Assembly (NCBI RefSeq): GCF_010389155.1
Contig: NC_057762.1
Coordinates: 31,370,055-31,434,054, forward strand
Direction of reading: 5' to 3'
DNA: 64,000 nt
Origin: Erigeron canadensis
Lineage: Eukaryota > Streptophyta > Magnoliopsida > Asterales > Asteraceae
Under the pieces are notes generated by a model. It saw nothing but the letters and a program-made list of their open reading frames with translations. It was not told the DNA's origin and ran no database searches. This document shows positions 1 to 12,283 of this stretch, in pieces (the first letter of the stretch is position 1; each line of letters begins with the position of its first letter). Position numbers and translations under genes: made by a program.

Positions 1-122
1 GATATCCATTCTTCTAGACTTTTAATCCCCTATCCCAGATAGCTTCTTTTATTTGATAATCACATGCTTTGTATGTGTATGTCTTAACAAGGCCTTTACT
101 TTATACATGTTTTTGCCTGCGG

Positions 123-3100
123 ATTTATCATCAATTGAAAAGAAAGGCTTCAATAATGCACCAAGGTATACTACTTTCCACATATTTTTGCTATTAGTTA
201 CCGTCAATAATGGTTGAGTGATGCTAGAGTTACAAACAAATTACAAAGTTTCTGTAAACTAATTAATGCTATATTATACGTGATCTATTTGGTGGTTTCG
301 TTAGTTATACGTTTTGTAACTCGGTCTTATGAAACAGGCACAAGGAAGCAGAACTCTGTAAAGGCTCAACAATTGCAGCAGGGCACTAGTATTACCAAGG
401 AAAACTACTTGGAGAAACTCATCCTAGAGAGGAAGGATTACGACGAAACAGCCCGTTTCATAGAAACGTCTTTACGCATGCACACCACCAAAGAGGATAG
501 GGATGTTCTCCTCAGAGCATACGGGAAGTTCATTAAAGTTGATATTATGTTGCATGATCTCATCAGATCAATCAAGGATTCCAATGAAACTCAGGGAAAA
601 GATCTTAACGTGCCACATTTGATCAGCAACTACAGATCCATAATTGTGAAGGAGCTTTCCGAATGCGATAAGCTGTCTAATCTGACAATTAAGGAAGCTT
701 ATCTTCACCATATTTATGAGTTCAAAACACAAGCCAAACCCAAAAAGTATACCCAGGTTAGGTTTTTGAATACTTCATTTTCCTGTAAATATATACACTA
801 CTGGCTTTTTTTTTTTCATTTTCCTACTTGTTGTAGACATAAACTATTGCATACATAGTTATTACCGGCCATATTTTTGGTTAATGCAATAATGAAGTGC
901 TTTATTTAAACCTGTGTCCAATTCTGACACATGAAGTTTGAATCTAATTTACTAAACCCTTCATTATTAGAACATTTATTAGTAGCTTTGATATCTTTTT
1001 TTTTCCCCAATCCTAATGCTATGTTCCCAGGTTTATTTTAAAAGGAAACATTTATTAGTAGCTTTGCACTTATATGATTTCAGAGGTTTATCAATCAGGA
1101 AGAGACTCCAGATATCTTCTTCAAGAGTAAAGTTTCTTTCTCTTTTTTGTCTTATTATCTGTTTAACTTGGGGGCTGTTTGATAAAACAGAAATATTTAT
1201 CGCCAGATGGTTTAAATTTCGGAATGATTCAAAGACTGTTGAATTTGCTTATGAATGAAATCAATTTGTTTGCTTCTTAATAGACAGAGTAAATTATTAA
1301 AATTACCATTTCAACATATCAAGTATGACTAATTTATGATTCGACAAATTAAAAAAATTAAATAAAGAAAACACAATATTATAAATTAAACGATTTAATC
1401 ACTATTAAGTATAACTTGAAATATCAGTTTACATGTGACAAAATAAAAAGGCTTGTTTATTTTATTCAAAAGTAGCTCCTTAATAAATTATAATGTGTAA
1501 AATGAAAAATATAATATGAAAAACAAAGATGGAAACTGGGAAATAATACATATATGAAGGGAAATAAAAAGTGTCTCATGCTGAATGGTTAGGGAGGTTG
1601 TGTGCTGCTGAACGGTTATGACGTTTCCATTGAATTCGGAATTTACAATGTTTTCTGCCAAACGACATATTTGCTTACTGAACCACATCAGTTAGAGCCA
1701 AGCAAACACCCCTTGAATCATTTTATTCTGGTTTTCGCCTTAATTTGTTCTCTAGCATGTGGATTTCATGTTATTTAGAATTTTTACATCCCATGCATAG
1801 TGAGTATATGATTTTTTTTTATTTACCAAGAAAAGGTATCTTTTTCGGATTCCTTATCTAAGCCAGTTAAATATTGATTTCTCCATGAGATGATTATCCA
1901 AAATAATGTATGTCTAAGTTGTGTTTTGTGAAATGGTTATGGAAGCTCTAAATCACAACATAACTATGAATCATAAATTTATCCAAAAAAACATAAAACT
2001 GACAACCTTAATTTACAACATTGACAGGGTCACCTACAAATTCAGAACTTTACAAAGTGTAATATGTACATTTTAAATTTGAAACCTTTTGCTATGTTGA
2101 ACTGTTTCTGCTTGTTTTGAATTAGATCATACATGTTTGTCACAATTTACAAGTTAAATTGTTGCAGAGGTATGATAGTCATGAACTTTTTTAATCTTCA
2201 TTGATTCATTTTGGCATAGGTTGCTTCATGTAAACGATTGTAAGTTTCTCTAATGAACATAATCTAAGATTAATCACAATCTGGAATTCCATGTTTTTTA
2301 GAATCCTTATATCCCTTGCATATATAGTGCATGATTCTTTATGTGTGTGTGTGTGTATGAGCCAGTCAATAATCATATTTTCAAAGAGGTAATTACCAAA
2401 AAATGATATGTCTAAGTTGCATTTAGTGAAAGGTGGGTCGTCTTCTGGAGGCTCCAAATCACTGAACAGCATAAACAAGCAGCCACACATTCATGAAGAT
2501 TTTGACAAGGATGACTATTATGACCACAACAAGTGTATCGAGGAGGAAAGAGAAAGACGTGTTCCACGATTTGGTCAAATTGGTAATTGGGACCCTATAA
2601 ATGGAGCAATAGGAGCAGGTAATTTTCATATGATTCTTTCGTTCATCTGATCATATATTAGGCTTTATTGGATACATTTATCACTGAATGCATGTCGTAC
2701 GTTGCACTTAGTTAACTATACTAGATATGTTATTTCAGGATATTTACATCTTGAATTTTCTGTTAGAATGCCATTTTGTAAGTTTTGAGACAATCTGTAG
2801 TGATGGATTTGAAGACTGGTAAATTGCATCTACAACTATAAATCTACATATCCCACCATGTTGTATACTAGTAGTCACTAGCCAGGGTACAAAACTTCAC
2901 CAAGCTTGTAATCTTGTGTTGCGTAAAGGGTGTACAAGGTTATGACATGAATATTGGCTTATAGACCTTAGGGTCCAAGTAGCTAGGCTTAGGTTAAAGA
3001 TATTGGCTCAAACGTTGTTATATGCAAGTTTTACCTGCCATATTGGTGGAATTTGAGTTATAGTAAAGACAACTCGGTCTATTACAACATATTTAATCTT

Positions 3101-3574
3101 ATGATGTCATGTGGAATTCTTCTCAAGCTAGAATTACCTGCTGCATGTCCTTTTTCACCATCAATAAATCTACCAAGATTCGTATGTTTTGTCACCAGTG
3201 CCACCATAGGTGACTTGCATATTCTTTTATTAGTCAAAACATGGACTAGTATCAGTAGCATGCTCCCCGTGCATTGAATATGCTTGTTTTTGTATGTTAA
3301 ATTTATATATTCTTCTTTCACTTGCTGCAGATCTTTTGCATGCTCCTGTAAATCATTCAGTAAAGGTACTTTAATATAATCTGGCTTAATTAATACTTGG
3401 ACCGCTTTTGTGTAGTTGGAATTGTTATAATTGACTGTGATAAACTGTCTCCTTGTCTTCTGTAAGCAGGTGGAACATCAGACTTATTATGATATGATGA
3501 GAGAGGCATGTAAGCCTCATGATACATTTCCGAAGTATTATGTGGCTTGCTATGAGCTTTTTGATGACTTTTAA
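123..3574 (+). CDS. 14-3-3-like / NOI-like fusion protein, copy 1 (5' end off the window)
   Basis: Exons read from splice sites and alignment with copy 2: 123-165, 338-756, 1084-1126, 2427-2618, 3331-3365, 3470-3574 (TAA). All join in frame without a stop. Exon 338-756 resembles the N-terminal half of a 14-3-3 protein: a helix 1-2-like segment (YLEKLILERKDYDE), an AYxxF helix-3-like segment, a YRSxIxKEL helix-4-like segment, then directly the YxHxxxEFKT end of helix 5. Helices 6-9 are absent. A charged linker follows, then VPRFG-QIG-NWD and TYYDMMREACK, which resemble the VPxFGxW and FxxxRxxK parts of the NOI motif of RIN4 with a short insertion. The protein ends FDDF. The first exon should lie left of the window. 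The acceptor before the 123 exon reads GG instead of AG, so that exon may be skipped or the gene damaged. The 14-3-3 relationship is inferred from pattern; the NOI relationship is weaker. Function unknown. Confidence 0.6.
2427..2618 (+). other. NOI-like motif exon of copy 1
   Basis: This exon is joined by G/TG phase to the preceding 43-nt exon. It encodes a Gly/Ser-rich start, a short mixed-charge stretch and the core VPRFGQIGNWD. RIN4-type NOI domains carry VPxFGxW, the site cut by the bacterial protease AvrRpt2. Here extra residues separate FG from W, so the match is imperfect. The downstream partner motif lies in the exon at 3470. Confidence 0.4.
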
Positions 3575-3974
3575 GAAAGAAAATTGTGTGGTTGTAGGTG
3601 AAGCAGATCATGCATGGATATTTAGATCTTATGTCTTTGTATCGAACTATGTGTAGTCCTAACTTGTATCTTGACAAAACAGATGTTTTATGGATACAAT
3701 AATTTTATGCATGTTTTATTTTATGGTCAATACGTAGTGTACTTTTTCTGTATCAAACTACATTATATCAAGTAGATGCGTGCATGTATACACCAGAAGG
3801 GTATAGATAGATGCATAAAATCATTCAGATTGTGGTGCGTGCCAGTTTGTTATGTAGAGGGGATCTTTTGTGAGCTACACATTAATGTTTCGGGTAAAAC
3901 TAAATCACCGACTAATCAATTTTTTTCACCAATTAAGTTGTTGCAAACACCAGTGACTTCATATGTCATGCATG

Positions 3975-4380
3975 ATTGGTGTTATGGTGTGATTAATTCA
4001 CTAAAAATGTAAAAGATCCAAAACATACCTATACTGTTACCAATGTTTTGAAAACCATATTGGTCTGACCGGTCCACCTGGGACCGTCCATGTGACTGGT
4101 CCAATCAACCCGATTAAGCTGGCTTCCAAATAACCGTCCAGGTTGAACGAGACGAACCGCTTAGCGGTTGAACCTTTAAAAGGCCAAAGTGAGTCGGGTA
4201 TTAGACCACACAAGGTGCCTCGCCGGAAAATTCCTTATTGGTGGATTAATTCACTAAACATGTAAAAGATCCAAATCATACATACTGTTTTCCAAATTAC
4301 CGTCCACGTTGAACCAGACGAACTGCTTAGCGGTTGAACCTTTAAAAGGCCAAAATGAGTCACATAAAGTTTGTGGTTAA
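3975..4380 (+). repeat. Local direct duplication
   Basis: Two stretches beginning near 3991 and 4241 share the phrase for 'attaattcactaaa...gtaaaagatccaaa', and both continue into a shared block (about 4126-4196 and 4288-4358) containing 'gcggttgaacctttaaaag'. The copies are direct, about 160-250 bp apart and diverged. No gene is seen in it. Confidence 0.6.
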
Positions 4381-5184
4381 CCCTAATAATCAAGTTTCAT
4401 CCTTAACTATCTGAAATTACACTGACAGTCTTTTTGGGGAAGATAAGGATCACATCTAGTCCTTTATACAAACGGACGTTTTCTCTGATCCGTTAACTCC
4501 CAGCACATGAGGGGTATTTGTGTCTTTTCGCACTCTAAAGGACCAAATTTGATATGCCATCATCTTTATCAACTAACCCCAAACAACCAACATTATCATC
4601 TAGCACCACAAATCCTTTATCCAGATCTTTCATCAATTCATCAAATCAAACTCCATACACTTATTCTAACAAATACATATATAATTTGACGAACACTAAA
4701 ATCCATACATACATGATACATATAAAGTGTGTACATATACACTAATAAGAATTCAATACCAAATCATATTTATTACCCAATAAGAATGTTCCAACTATAA
4801 TATAATGGTTGGGGTTAAATTGGTAAAATGTTAGGTTTTTATATTGGGCCTATTACTTGGAAAGTCATCCAACTTGTCCCAAATACTTTTTTCAGGGTCT
4901 CAACAAAAAAATGTTTTAATGTAAGGAGAAAACCCAGTTAACAAAAAAATGTTTTAAAAGTGAAAATTTTAGTGGTTTTGATGGTTCTCATCCTTGTTAT
5001 ATTCACTATACACATATAACAAAATAATAATGACATGTTTAATAACAAATGCATTCTTGTATCAACTATTTTTCTCAATATACTTTTCATTATAAAAATT
5101 ATTGTTTCATAATAAATGTTATATCTACCCAACTTTAAAAAATAAATTATAAATAAAAATCTAAAATTCTTAATAATTATTTTT

Positions 5185-5400
5185 AGAGTTAAATGCAAGA
5201 ATGGTCCCTATGGGTTGTCACTTTTTGCAACGGCATTCTCTCTCTTAATTTTTTTGCAATCGTGGTCCCTGAAGATATGTTTCAGTTGCAACGGTGGTCC
5301 CTCACTAATGGAACCGTTAGTTAGTGTCGTTAAGTTTCTCATGTGAGTAGCACATGAGAGGTATTAAAGTCCTTCCTCCTACATAAACAGAGGGGTGTTC
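5185..5400. repeat. MULE-like terminal sequence, unpaired
   Basis: The block begins gagttaaatgcaagaatgg and runs through 'ggtccct' and 'gcaacgg' phrases to an ACATGAGAGGTATTAAAGTCC-type end. Its layout resembles the terminal inverted repeat of the MULE-type element at 12284 (gagtaaacgacataaatcg... cacgtgag...), but I found no inverted partner. It is probably half of a degraded element. Confidence 0.35.
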
Positions 5401-5869
5401 AAAAGTTTTGATACCTCACATAATGTTTACAAAAATTATGCCTAGAAAAATGGTTATTTTATTCCCAAAAATCGATTTATTAAAAAAAAAAACAATAGGT
5501 TAGACGTGATTTGTATTGTCACCGGGGAGGTAAAAAACTGTTTAAGCATATTTCTACACTTAGGTATTAGAAGTGAATCCTAGATCTATAAGACGTATTT
5601 GGAGAAGATTAGATTGTTGCTACTTCGGTTGGCGGTTCCCAATTGGTGACCACAAGATGTGACGCCATAAGCCGAAGTAGGCTAAAGATTATGTGAGAGA
5701 GAGTAGAGAAAGAGAAAAGTCCTTTGGTTGGTTCCTTAATTGGACCTCTATTTATAGAGGTGGAGTTGCTAGGGTTTAAGTATTTGGGCCATGGGCTTTA
5801 CAGGTTTGGGCCTGAACCAAGCCCATGACTTAACCTAGAAGAGGTCATGTTCAGGTCTGGGTTCAGGAG

Positions 5870-6060
5870 CCTCCGTAGCTTAGATCCAGAGGCTACGTCA
5901 GGAGCCTCAACAGAGGAGGGTCCGGAGGCTATGTCAGAAGCCTCTATGGAGGAGGGTCCGGAGGCTATGTCATGAGCCTCTCTGGAGGAGGGTCCGGAGG
6001 CTATGTCAGGAGCCTCAATGGAGGAGGGTCCGGAGGCTAAGGAGCCTCTATGGATCAATC
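5870..6060. repeat. 36-bp tandem repeat, GC-rich
   Basis: About five head-to-tail copies of a 36-bp unit start at 5913, 5949, 5985 and 6021 (GAGGAGGGTCCGGAGGCTAT core), the last one shortened. On the minus strand the unit is 12 codons without a stop, giving repeats of the type DIASGPSSIEAP in an 86-residue open frame (5798-6058). I see no promoter or start context making it a real gene. The GC content contrasts with the AT-rich surroundings. Confidence 0.75.
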
Positions 6061-6470
6061 CGGAGGCTATGTCCGGAGCTTCTTAGGAGCAACCATGCTC
6101 AAGTCCGGAGGCTACGTTTGGGCGGGAGCCTGGTAGCCTGCATAAGGTATAAGAGAGATTATTATCCCAAAGCTATTAGGGAGATGGTACATCATCAAAC
6201 CCCCCAGCCTAGCGTTGCATCGCAAGTAATGGAGCGTTAGGCTAGTATTCAAATATTGAGGCTTTGTTGGGTGCCTCCATGGAGGAGGGTCCGGAGGCTA
6301 TGTTAGGAGTCTTTATGGATCAATCTGGAGGCTATAACCGGAGCTTCTCAGGAGCAACCATGCTCAAGTCCGGAGGCTATATTTGGGCTGGAGCCTGGTA
6401 GTCTCCATAGGGTTGAAGAGAGATTATTATCCCAAAGCTATTAGGGAGATGGTATATCATCAAAAACCAT
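6018..6470. repeat. Direct duplication of about 180 bp
   Basis: The block 6018-6205 (last 36-bp unit, 'gagcaaccatgctcaagtcc', 'agagattattatcccaaagc', 'gggagatggta') recurs at about 6270-6465 with scattered changes. Between the copies is 'ccccccagcctagcgttgc'. It is probably part of an old transposable element; no coding domain was recognised. Confidence 0.6.
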
Positions 6471-7016
6471 TCAAACAAATTGACCCTTTTAAATAACAAC
6501 GAAATAGGGAGTCCATAAGGTATGAGTGTATTGAATGAATTTTAGTCTCAAAAGGTTAGTTTGATTAATTTTTATATCATTCATATATACTTTATTTACG
6601 AACTTGAACATTATGGGGCACGCTTTGAACAAAATATAATTTCAATTGGAGTTTGTTTTAACATTTCCTAATTACTGGTAATTTACTTACGGCACCTATT
6701 AGTTTGTAAGCTTAATATATTATACCTTTAATTTTAATTTAAATTTCACCAGTAAATTAATGTTAGAATTTATGTTTGAATAATAAACATTTCAAGAGAT
6801 GAATTAAATGGTACATAAATTAATGTTAGATATAATGTTAAAATTAGTGATGAGGAATATAGAAGACAAAACCATAATGTTTAGAAAATCTCTTTTGTAA
6901 TTTACCCTGGAATAAAAGTAGAGGCCGAGGTTTGTTTGGCCCCCTTTAGTCAAAATCGATCGAATTTTTTTTAGCAATTAACTGGAAAAAAGAAAACGAG
7001 GGAAACCCTAGAAAGA

Positions 7017-7709
7017 ATGATGGAACCACCATTTTCATCAACGCTGCTGCCGCGATGGCGTATGGAGAAGCAGGTGGCGGAGGACGACGACGAAGTGAAG
7101 AAGGATAAGAAGCTGATAGCTGAAACAATTGAACTGTTGAACAATTTCTTCAAAACCGTTTCAGCCACAAAGACTGCCGTTACCGCCGAGGAACGAAAGG
7201 TGATCTCGTCGGCTTACATAAAGATGAGCGCTATCCGTTGCGCTGTCCGTCGCAATCCACAGCCCGCTGCGGCGGATATCAGATAGTGCAGATCGAAAAT
7301 GGAGAAAGAGATTTCTGGAATCTGTAATAAGCTCACAAATCTGACCATCAGGGATTCCTATCGCCGTCATCTTCATCGCCTCAAATCCTCCTCCTCCTCC
7401 TCCACTTCCCAGGTCCCCCCCTTTTTTTTTTTCTTTATGCATTTCATTCCTATATATATTTATATATATGGAAAAGTGAGTATGGGGTCTAAGCTTAGAT
7501 CACGTACAAATATTTTAATATTTGTTTGAATTTTAAATAAATACATGCCCCCATAATTATATATATATATATATATAACATCATCCAAGTTATCCCCATA
7601 TATATATATATATAGCCAATCTTATTATGCCTGTAGTGTAATTAGTAAAGTTCATCCTTTTTTTTAAATATCCATTCTTCTAGACTTTTAATCCGATACT
7701 CCCAACTGT

Positions 7710-7741
<32 letters not shown>

Positions 7742-10700
7742 AACAAGACCTTTACTTTATACATGTTCTTGCCTGCAGATTTATCATCAACTGAAAAGAA
7801 AGGCTTCAGTGCAACAAGGTATACTACTTTCCACATTTTTTTGCTATTAGTTAGCTTCAATAATGGCTTCTGTAAACAAGTTTTTGCTATATATAAATGT
7901 TATGTATATGGCGGTTTCATTAGTTATATGCATGCTTGGTCTTTTGAAACAGGCACAAGGAAACAGAACTCTGTAAAGGCTCAACAATTACAGCAGGACG
8001 CTAGTATCACCGAGGAAAAGTACTTGGAGAAACTCATCCTAGAGAGGAAGGATTACGACGAAACGGCTCGTTTCATAGCAAAATCTGTACGCATGCGCAT
8101 CACCAAAGAGGATACGGATGTTCTCTCCACAGCCTACGAGAACTTCATTAGAGTTTCTAGAAAGCAGCTTAATGTCATCAGATCAATCCGGCAGGGTGGA
8201 ACCGAGATAATAGATCTTCATATAATCAACAACCACAGATCCAAAATTGTGAAGGAGCTTTCCGATGTTTGTGATAAGGTGTCTAATATGACGATTAAGC
8301 AAGCTTATCTTCACCATCTTCATGAGTTTAAAACGCACGCCAACCCCAAAACGCATACTCAGGTTTGGTTTTTTGAATATTTCGTTTTCCCTTAAATATA
8401 TATACCACTGTCTCTTTTTAAATTGATGCTTCCTTCTCCTAGCTGCAAATTTGTTTATGATATAGGTGTCTGATGTTAGGATAACCGATCATTACTTTGT
8501 CTAAATATCTTTATGTGCTAGTTTATTTATATAAATATAGCAGGCCATATTTTTCATAGATGAACAATGAAATGCTAAAAACCTGTGTCTAACTTGACAC
8601 ATGAAGTTTGAGTCCTGTTTATTAAACCCTTCACTTTTACATCATTCATTACTTGTTTCTACTTCCTTTTCGATCTTGAAATGTTATCTGGTCAGTTGGT
8701 ATGACTGAGCTTTCATGGTCTTTTGTATGTAGCAAGTAAGAAGTCTCAGTGATGTTATTATAGCTATGGAATTTATTTGATATTCCTTTATTTATTGCGC
8801 TTATTTGATTTTAGAGCTTTATCAATCAGGAAGAAACTCCAGAAATCTTCTTCGAGGGTAAAGTTTCTTTCTCTTTTTTCATCTCATTATTATATTAACT
8901 TAATCATTTTATTCTGGTTTTCGTCTTAATTTATCGTCTAATATGAGGCATGATTTTCAGAATTCATACATCTCACGCATAGTGCATGATTTATTTTATT
9001 TACCATGGAAATTAATCTTATTTGGAAGTCTTACTTTAATATTAAGAAAATGTATAAGTTGCATTTTGTGGAATGGGTTCAAGAAGCTCCAAATCACTGG
9101 ACAACATGACTAAGCGTTATAAGTTTATCAAAAAAAGTAAACGTAAACTGACAAGATTATTCACAATTATGACAGGCATCAGAAGTTTTACAAACGTAAC
9201 ATGCAAATCTTCATAAAAGTTTGAAACTTTATGTTATGTTGAACAGTTTCTACTTGCTTCAAATGAGATCATACATGCGTGTCTTAAATATAGACAAGTC
9301 AAGTTGTTACAGAAGTAAGATAGTCTTTTACTTTTATTAACTCAGCTGATTCATTTTGGCACATAACATAATGATGTTTAGTATAAAATGTACATGTTAC
9401 TTCATGTAAAAGGATTGTAAGGTTATTTAAAGAGCTTACTCTTGTACGATTAATCACAATACGGGATTCCAAGTTTTTAAGAATCCTTATATCCAATGCA
9501 TAGTGCATGATTCTTTATATGTGTGTATGTTTGTGTAAGCAGTCAAAAATAAGTTCATTTTTTACCAAAAATTGATACGTCTAACTTGCATTTAGTGAAA
9601 GGTGGGTTGCGTTCCGGACGCTCCAACTCACCGAACCGCATAACAAAAAAGCCACACATTTATGAAGATATGGAGGATGATGATGAGGATGAGGATGAGG
9701 ATGATGATGAGGATGAGGATGAGGACCACTGTAAGTGTTATGAGGAGGAACTGGAAAGTAAATTTCCTCGATTTGGTCGAATCGGTAATTGGGACCCTAT
9801 ATATGAAGGAATGGGGGCAGGTAATTTTCAAATGCTCCTTTTGTTCATTTCATCATTTAGTAGCATTTGTTGTATATGTTCATTATTGAATGCATGTTGT
9901 ATATAGCACCTAGTTAACTATAGTAAATATGTTATTCATATGATGTACATGTTGAGTTTTCTGTATGTTTCTCATTAAAAATCTTGTAAGTTTTGAGACA
10001 ATCTGTAGTGATGAAGTTGAAGACTAGTAAATTGCATCTGTAACTACGAATCTTCGTATCCCACCATGTTGTATACTAGTAGCCAGGGTACAAAACTTTA
10101 CCAAGTTTGTCATCTTGTGATGTGTAAAGAGTGTAAGTACAAGATTATGACTTGAATATTGGCTTATAGACCTCAGGGTGCAAGTAGCTAGGCTATTATC
10201 TCAAACGTTGTTATATGCAAGTTTTACCTGTCATATTGGGTGAATTTGAGTTATAGTAAAAAAATTGGTCTGTTACAACATAATGAATCTTTAGATGTCA
10301 TGAAAGATGCAATGTTCATCTTTCCAGGAATTCTCCTCAAGCTAAACTTACCTGCTGCATGTATCCTTTTTCATCATCCATAAATCTACCACGATTTGTG
10401 TGTTTTGTCACCAATGCCACCATAGGCGACTTAGATATTCGGTTATTTATCAAAGCACCTGTACAATTTCAGAGGACAAGTATCAGTGGCATGCTCCCCG
10501 TGCATTGCATATGCTTGTATTTGTAAAATAAGATGATTTTACATGTATGTTGCATTAATATCTCCCTCTTTCACTTGCTGCAGATCTATTGCATACTCCG
10601 ATAAAAATTCAGTGAAAGGTACTTTATCAATAACGTATAATCCGGCTTAATTAGTACTTGGACCACTTTTGTGTAGCTGGAATTGTATTAATTTACCGTG

Positions 10701-10830
10701 TTACTGTCTCCTTGTCTTCTGTTAGCAGGAAGGACATTGGAGTTATAATATGATGAGAGAGGCATCTAAGTCCGGAGATACATTTCGGAAGTATCATGTG
10801 ACTGACTTTGACATGTTTGGTGACTTTTAA
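7017..10830 (+). pseudogene. 14-3-3-like / NOI-like fusion gene, copy 2, with two in-frame stops
   Basis: Exons by homology to copy 1 and splice consensus: 7017-7412, 7779-7818, 7953-8362, 8815-8857, 9596-9820, 10584-10618, 10729-10830. Phases agree at every junction. Exon 1 holds a first 14-3-3-like unit (VTAEERKVISSAY, then CRSKMEKEISGIC, then SYRRHLHRLK). Exon 3 holds a second (YLEKLILERKDYDETARFI, AYENFIRVSRK, HRSKIVKELSDVC, AYLHHLHEFKT). Exon 5 carries a long Asp/Glu run and FPRFG-RIG-NWD. A TAG (7284-7286) interrupts exon 1 exactly before the YRSKIEKEL-like segment. A TGA (10613-10615) ends the frame in exon 6, 35 codons before the ancestral stop. Translation could instead begin at the in-frame ATG 7299, giving a protein with only the second unit and a shortened tail. 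So this is either a pseudogene or a re-started, truncated gene; transcript data would decide. Confidence 0.55.
9665..9726 (+). repeat. GATGAG-type microsatellite inside exon 5 of copy 2
   Basis: A run of GAT/GAG/GAC codons encodes nearly uninterrupted Asp/Glu (about 20 residues). The equivalent place in copy 1 has only a few mixed Asp/Tyr/Lys residues, so the run expanded in copy 2 after the duplication. Confidence 0.8.
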
Positions 10831-12274
10831 GAAAGGAAATTGGTGGTTATAGGCGAAGCAGATCATGCATGGATATTTTGATCTTCTATCTTTGGATCGA
10901 ACTATCGGTAGTCTTAACTTATATTTTGACAAAACATATGGTATATGGATACCATAATTTTTGTGCATGTATAATGTATTATTTAATGGTTAATATTAGT
11001 ATTTCTTTTAGTCACAAGTTACATATTCGGATTAGCTCAAGTTTTTAATTGTAAAAAAAACACGGGTTAAAGTGTATGTACTAAACCACCACATCCTTGT
11101 TTTTTCATAAGATGTTTTTTGTTTAAATGAACGGGGGACGTGTGAAGGTAATTCATTTGCAAGATGTTTTAAATTAAAAATTTTATAAGATGTTTCCGAT
11201 TATGGCAAAGAGTCTTACAAAAACTTCTTACAAGATCTTTCAAAAAAAATTTACCCAAAAAAATTAAATTTTTACCCAAGAATCTTGTTTCTTAAGGATG
11301 TTTTAAATTTCAGTTTCACTTCAAATAAATAAGTTTAAAGTATCAACAAAATGGTTGAATTTAACAAGAAAAAGGGTATAAAATGTTTGTTTATTATCAT
11401 GGGTAAGCCTTAAATAAGAAAAAACTATTCTAAAAGAAATTAACAAAATGAAAGGATTAAATTATCCAATAATAAATTTTCCTAATATGTGTTTATATGA
11501 CACATATGCACCGACTTCAAATTACATTGAAATTAATAAAACCATAAAGACAAATTGTAATCAAATTTTTTATTTCAAAAAAATTTTTATGGAACGTAGT
11601 TCTCTGAAAATTCGAATGATATCTTACCCAAAGGACATAGAGTCATAGAGACCGTTAAATGAGACGAACATGTTGTGACTATAAGCGTTCAAAAAAAAAA
11701 AATAGAAATTTATAATGATAAAAACAAGAAAACTGGGATCCTCTTATTTTTATTAATGTCTCTCTTGATAGCTTTATTTTTTTAAAAAAATAAAAAAAAT
11801 TATAATGGAAGAAGATAAAAAAAAAAAGAAAGTTTTTTTTTACAATGGAACAAAGTACATGTATTTTCTTCACAAAGTACATATAACTTTTTTTTATTAT
11901 AATAGAACAAGATAAAAAAAAAAGAAAAGAAAACACCTTTTAAAGAGGAAAATAATGAACTTTTAGTCATGTTTGAATAGGTCGAAGAATATCAACCCAG
12001 TTGTGTGCAACGGTACAAATGTTTTAATGAGTTGCAAAAAAACCGATTTACATCAACATCTTATTGGAGATGTCTTTAGAAACTATTGAGTATCTTTTTT
12101 TTTTTTAATTTTATTGTTCGTGTTTGTCTCTAATTCTCTGTCAATTGTACTTATAACCTTTCGCTAATTTTATTTAGTGAAATCTTGAAAGTTCAAAGAA
12201 ATACCCAAAATTTATTAATAATAATAATAATAACGCAATACATACCCCAGACGGTGTCCCAAGATACATCATAT
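10831..12274. other. Intergenic, no gene seen
   Basis: AT-rich sequence with many A and T runs. Short open frames such as 11448-11648 have no recognisable domain and low-complexity composition. I support no gene here. Confidence 0.6.
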
Positions 12275-12283
12275 TATTATTTG

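Noticed and set aside
1488..1688. Open frame on the minus strand
   Set aside because: It lies in an intron of the 14-3-3-like gene copy 1, with no domain and low-complexity composition.
5870..6060. CRISPR array
   Set aside because: The repeats are contiguous 36-bp units without unique spacers, and this is plant nuclear DNA.
7161..7442. Minus-strand open frame across exon 1 of copy 2
   Set aside because: It is the antisense of a real exon; its Gly run is the reverse of the CCT repeat.
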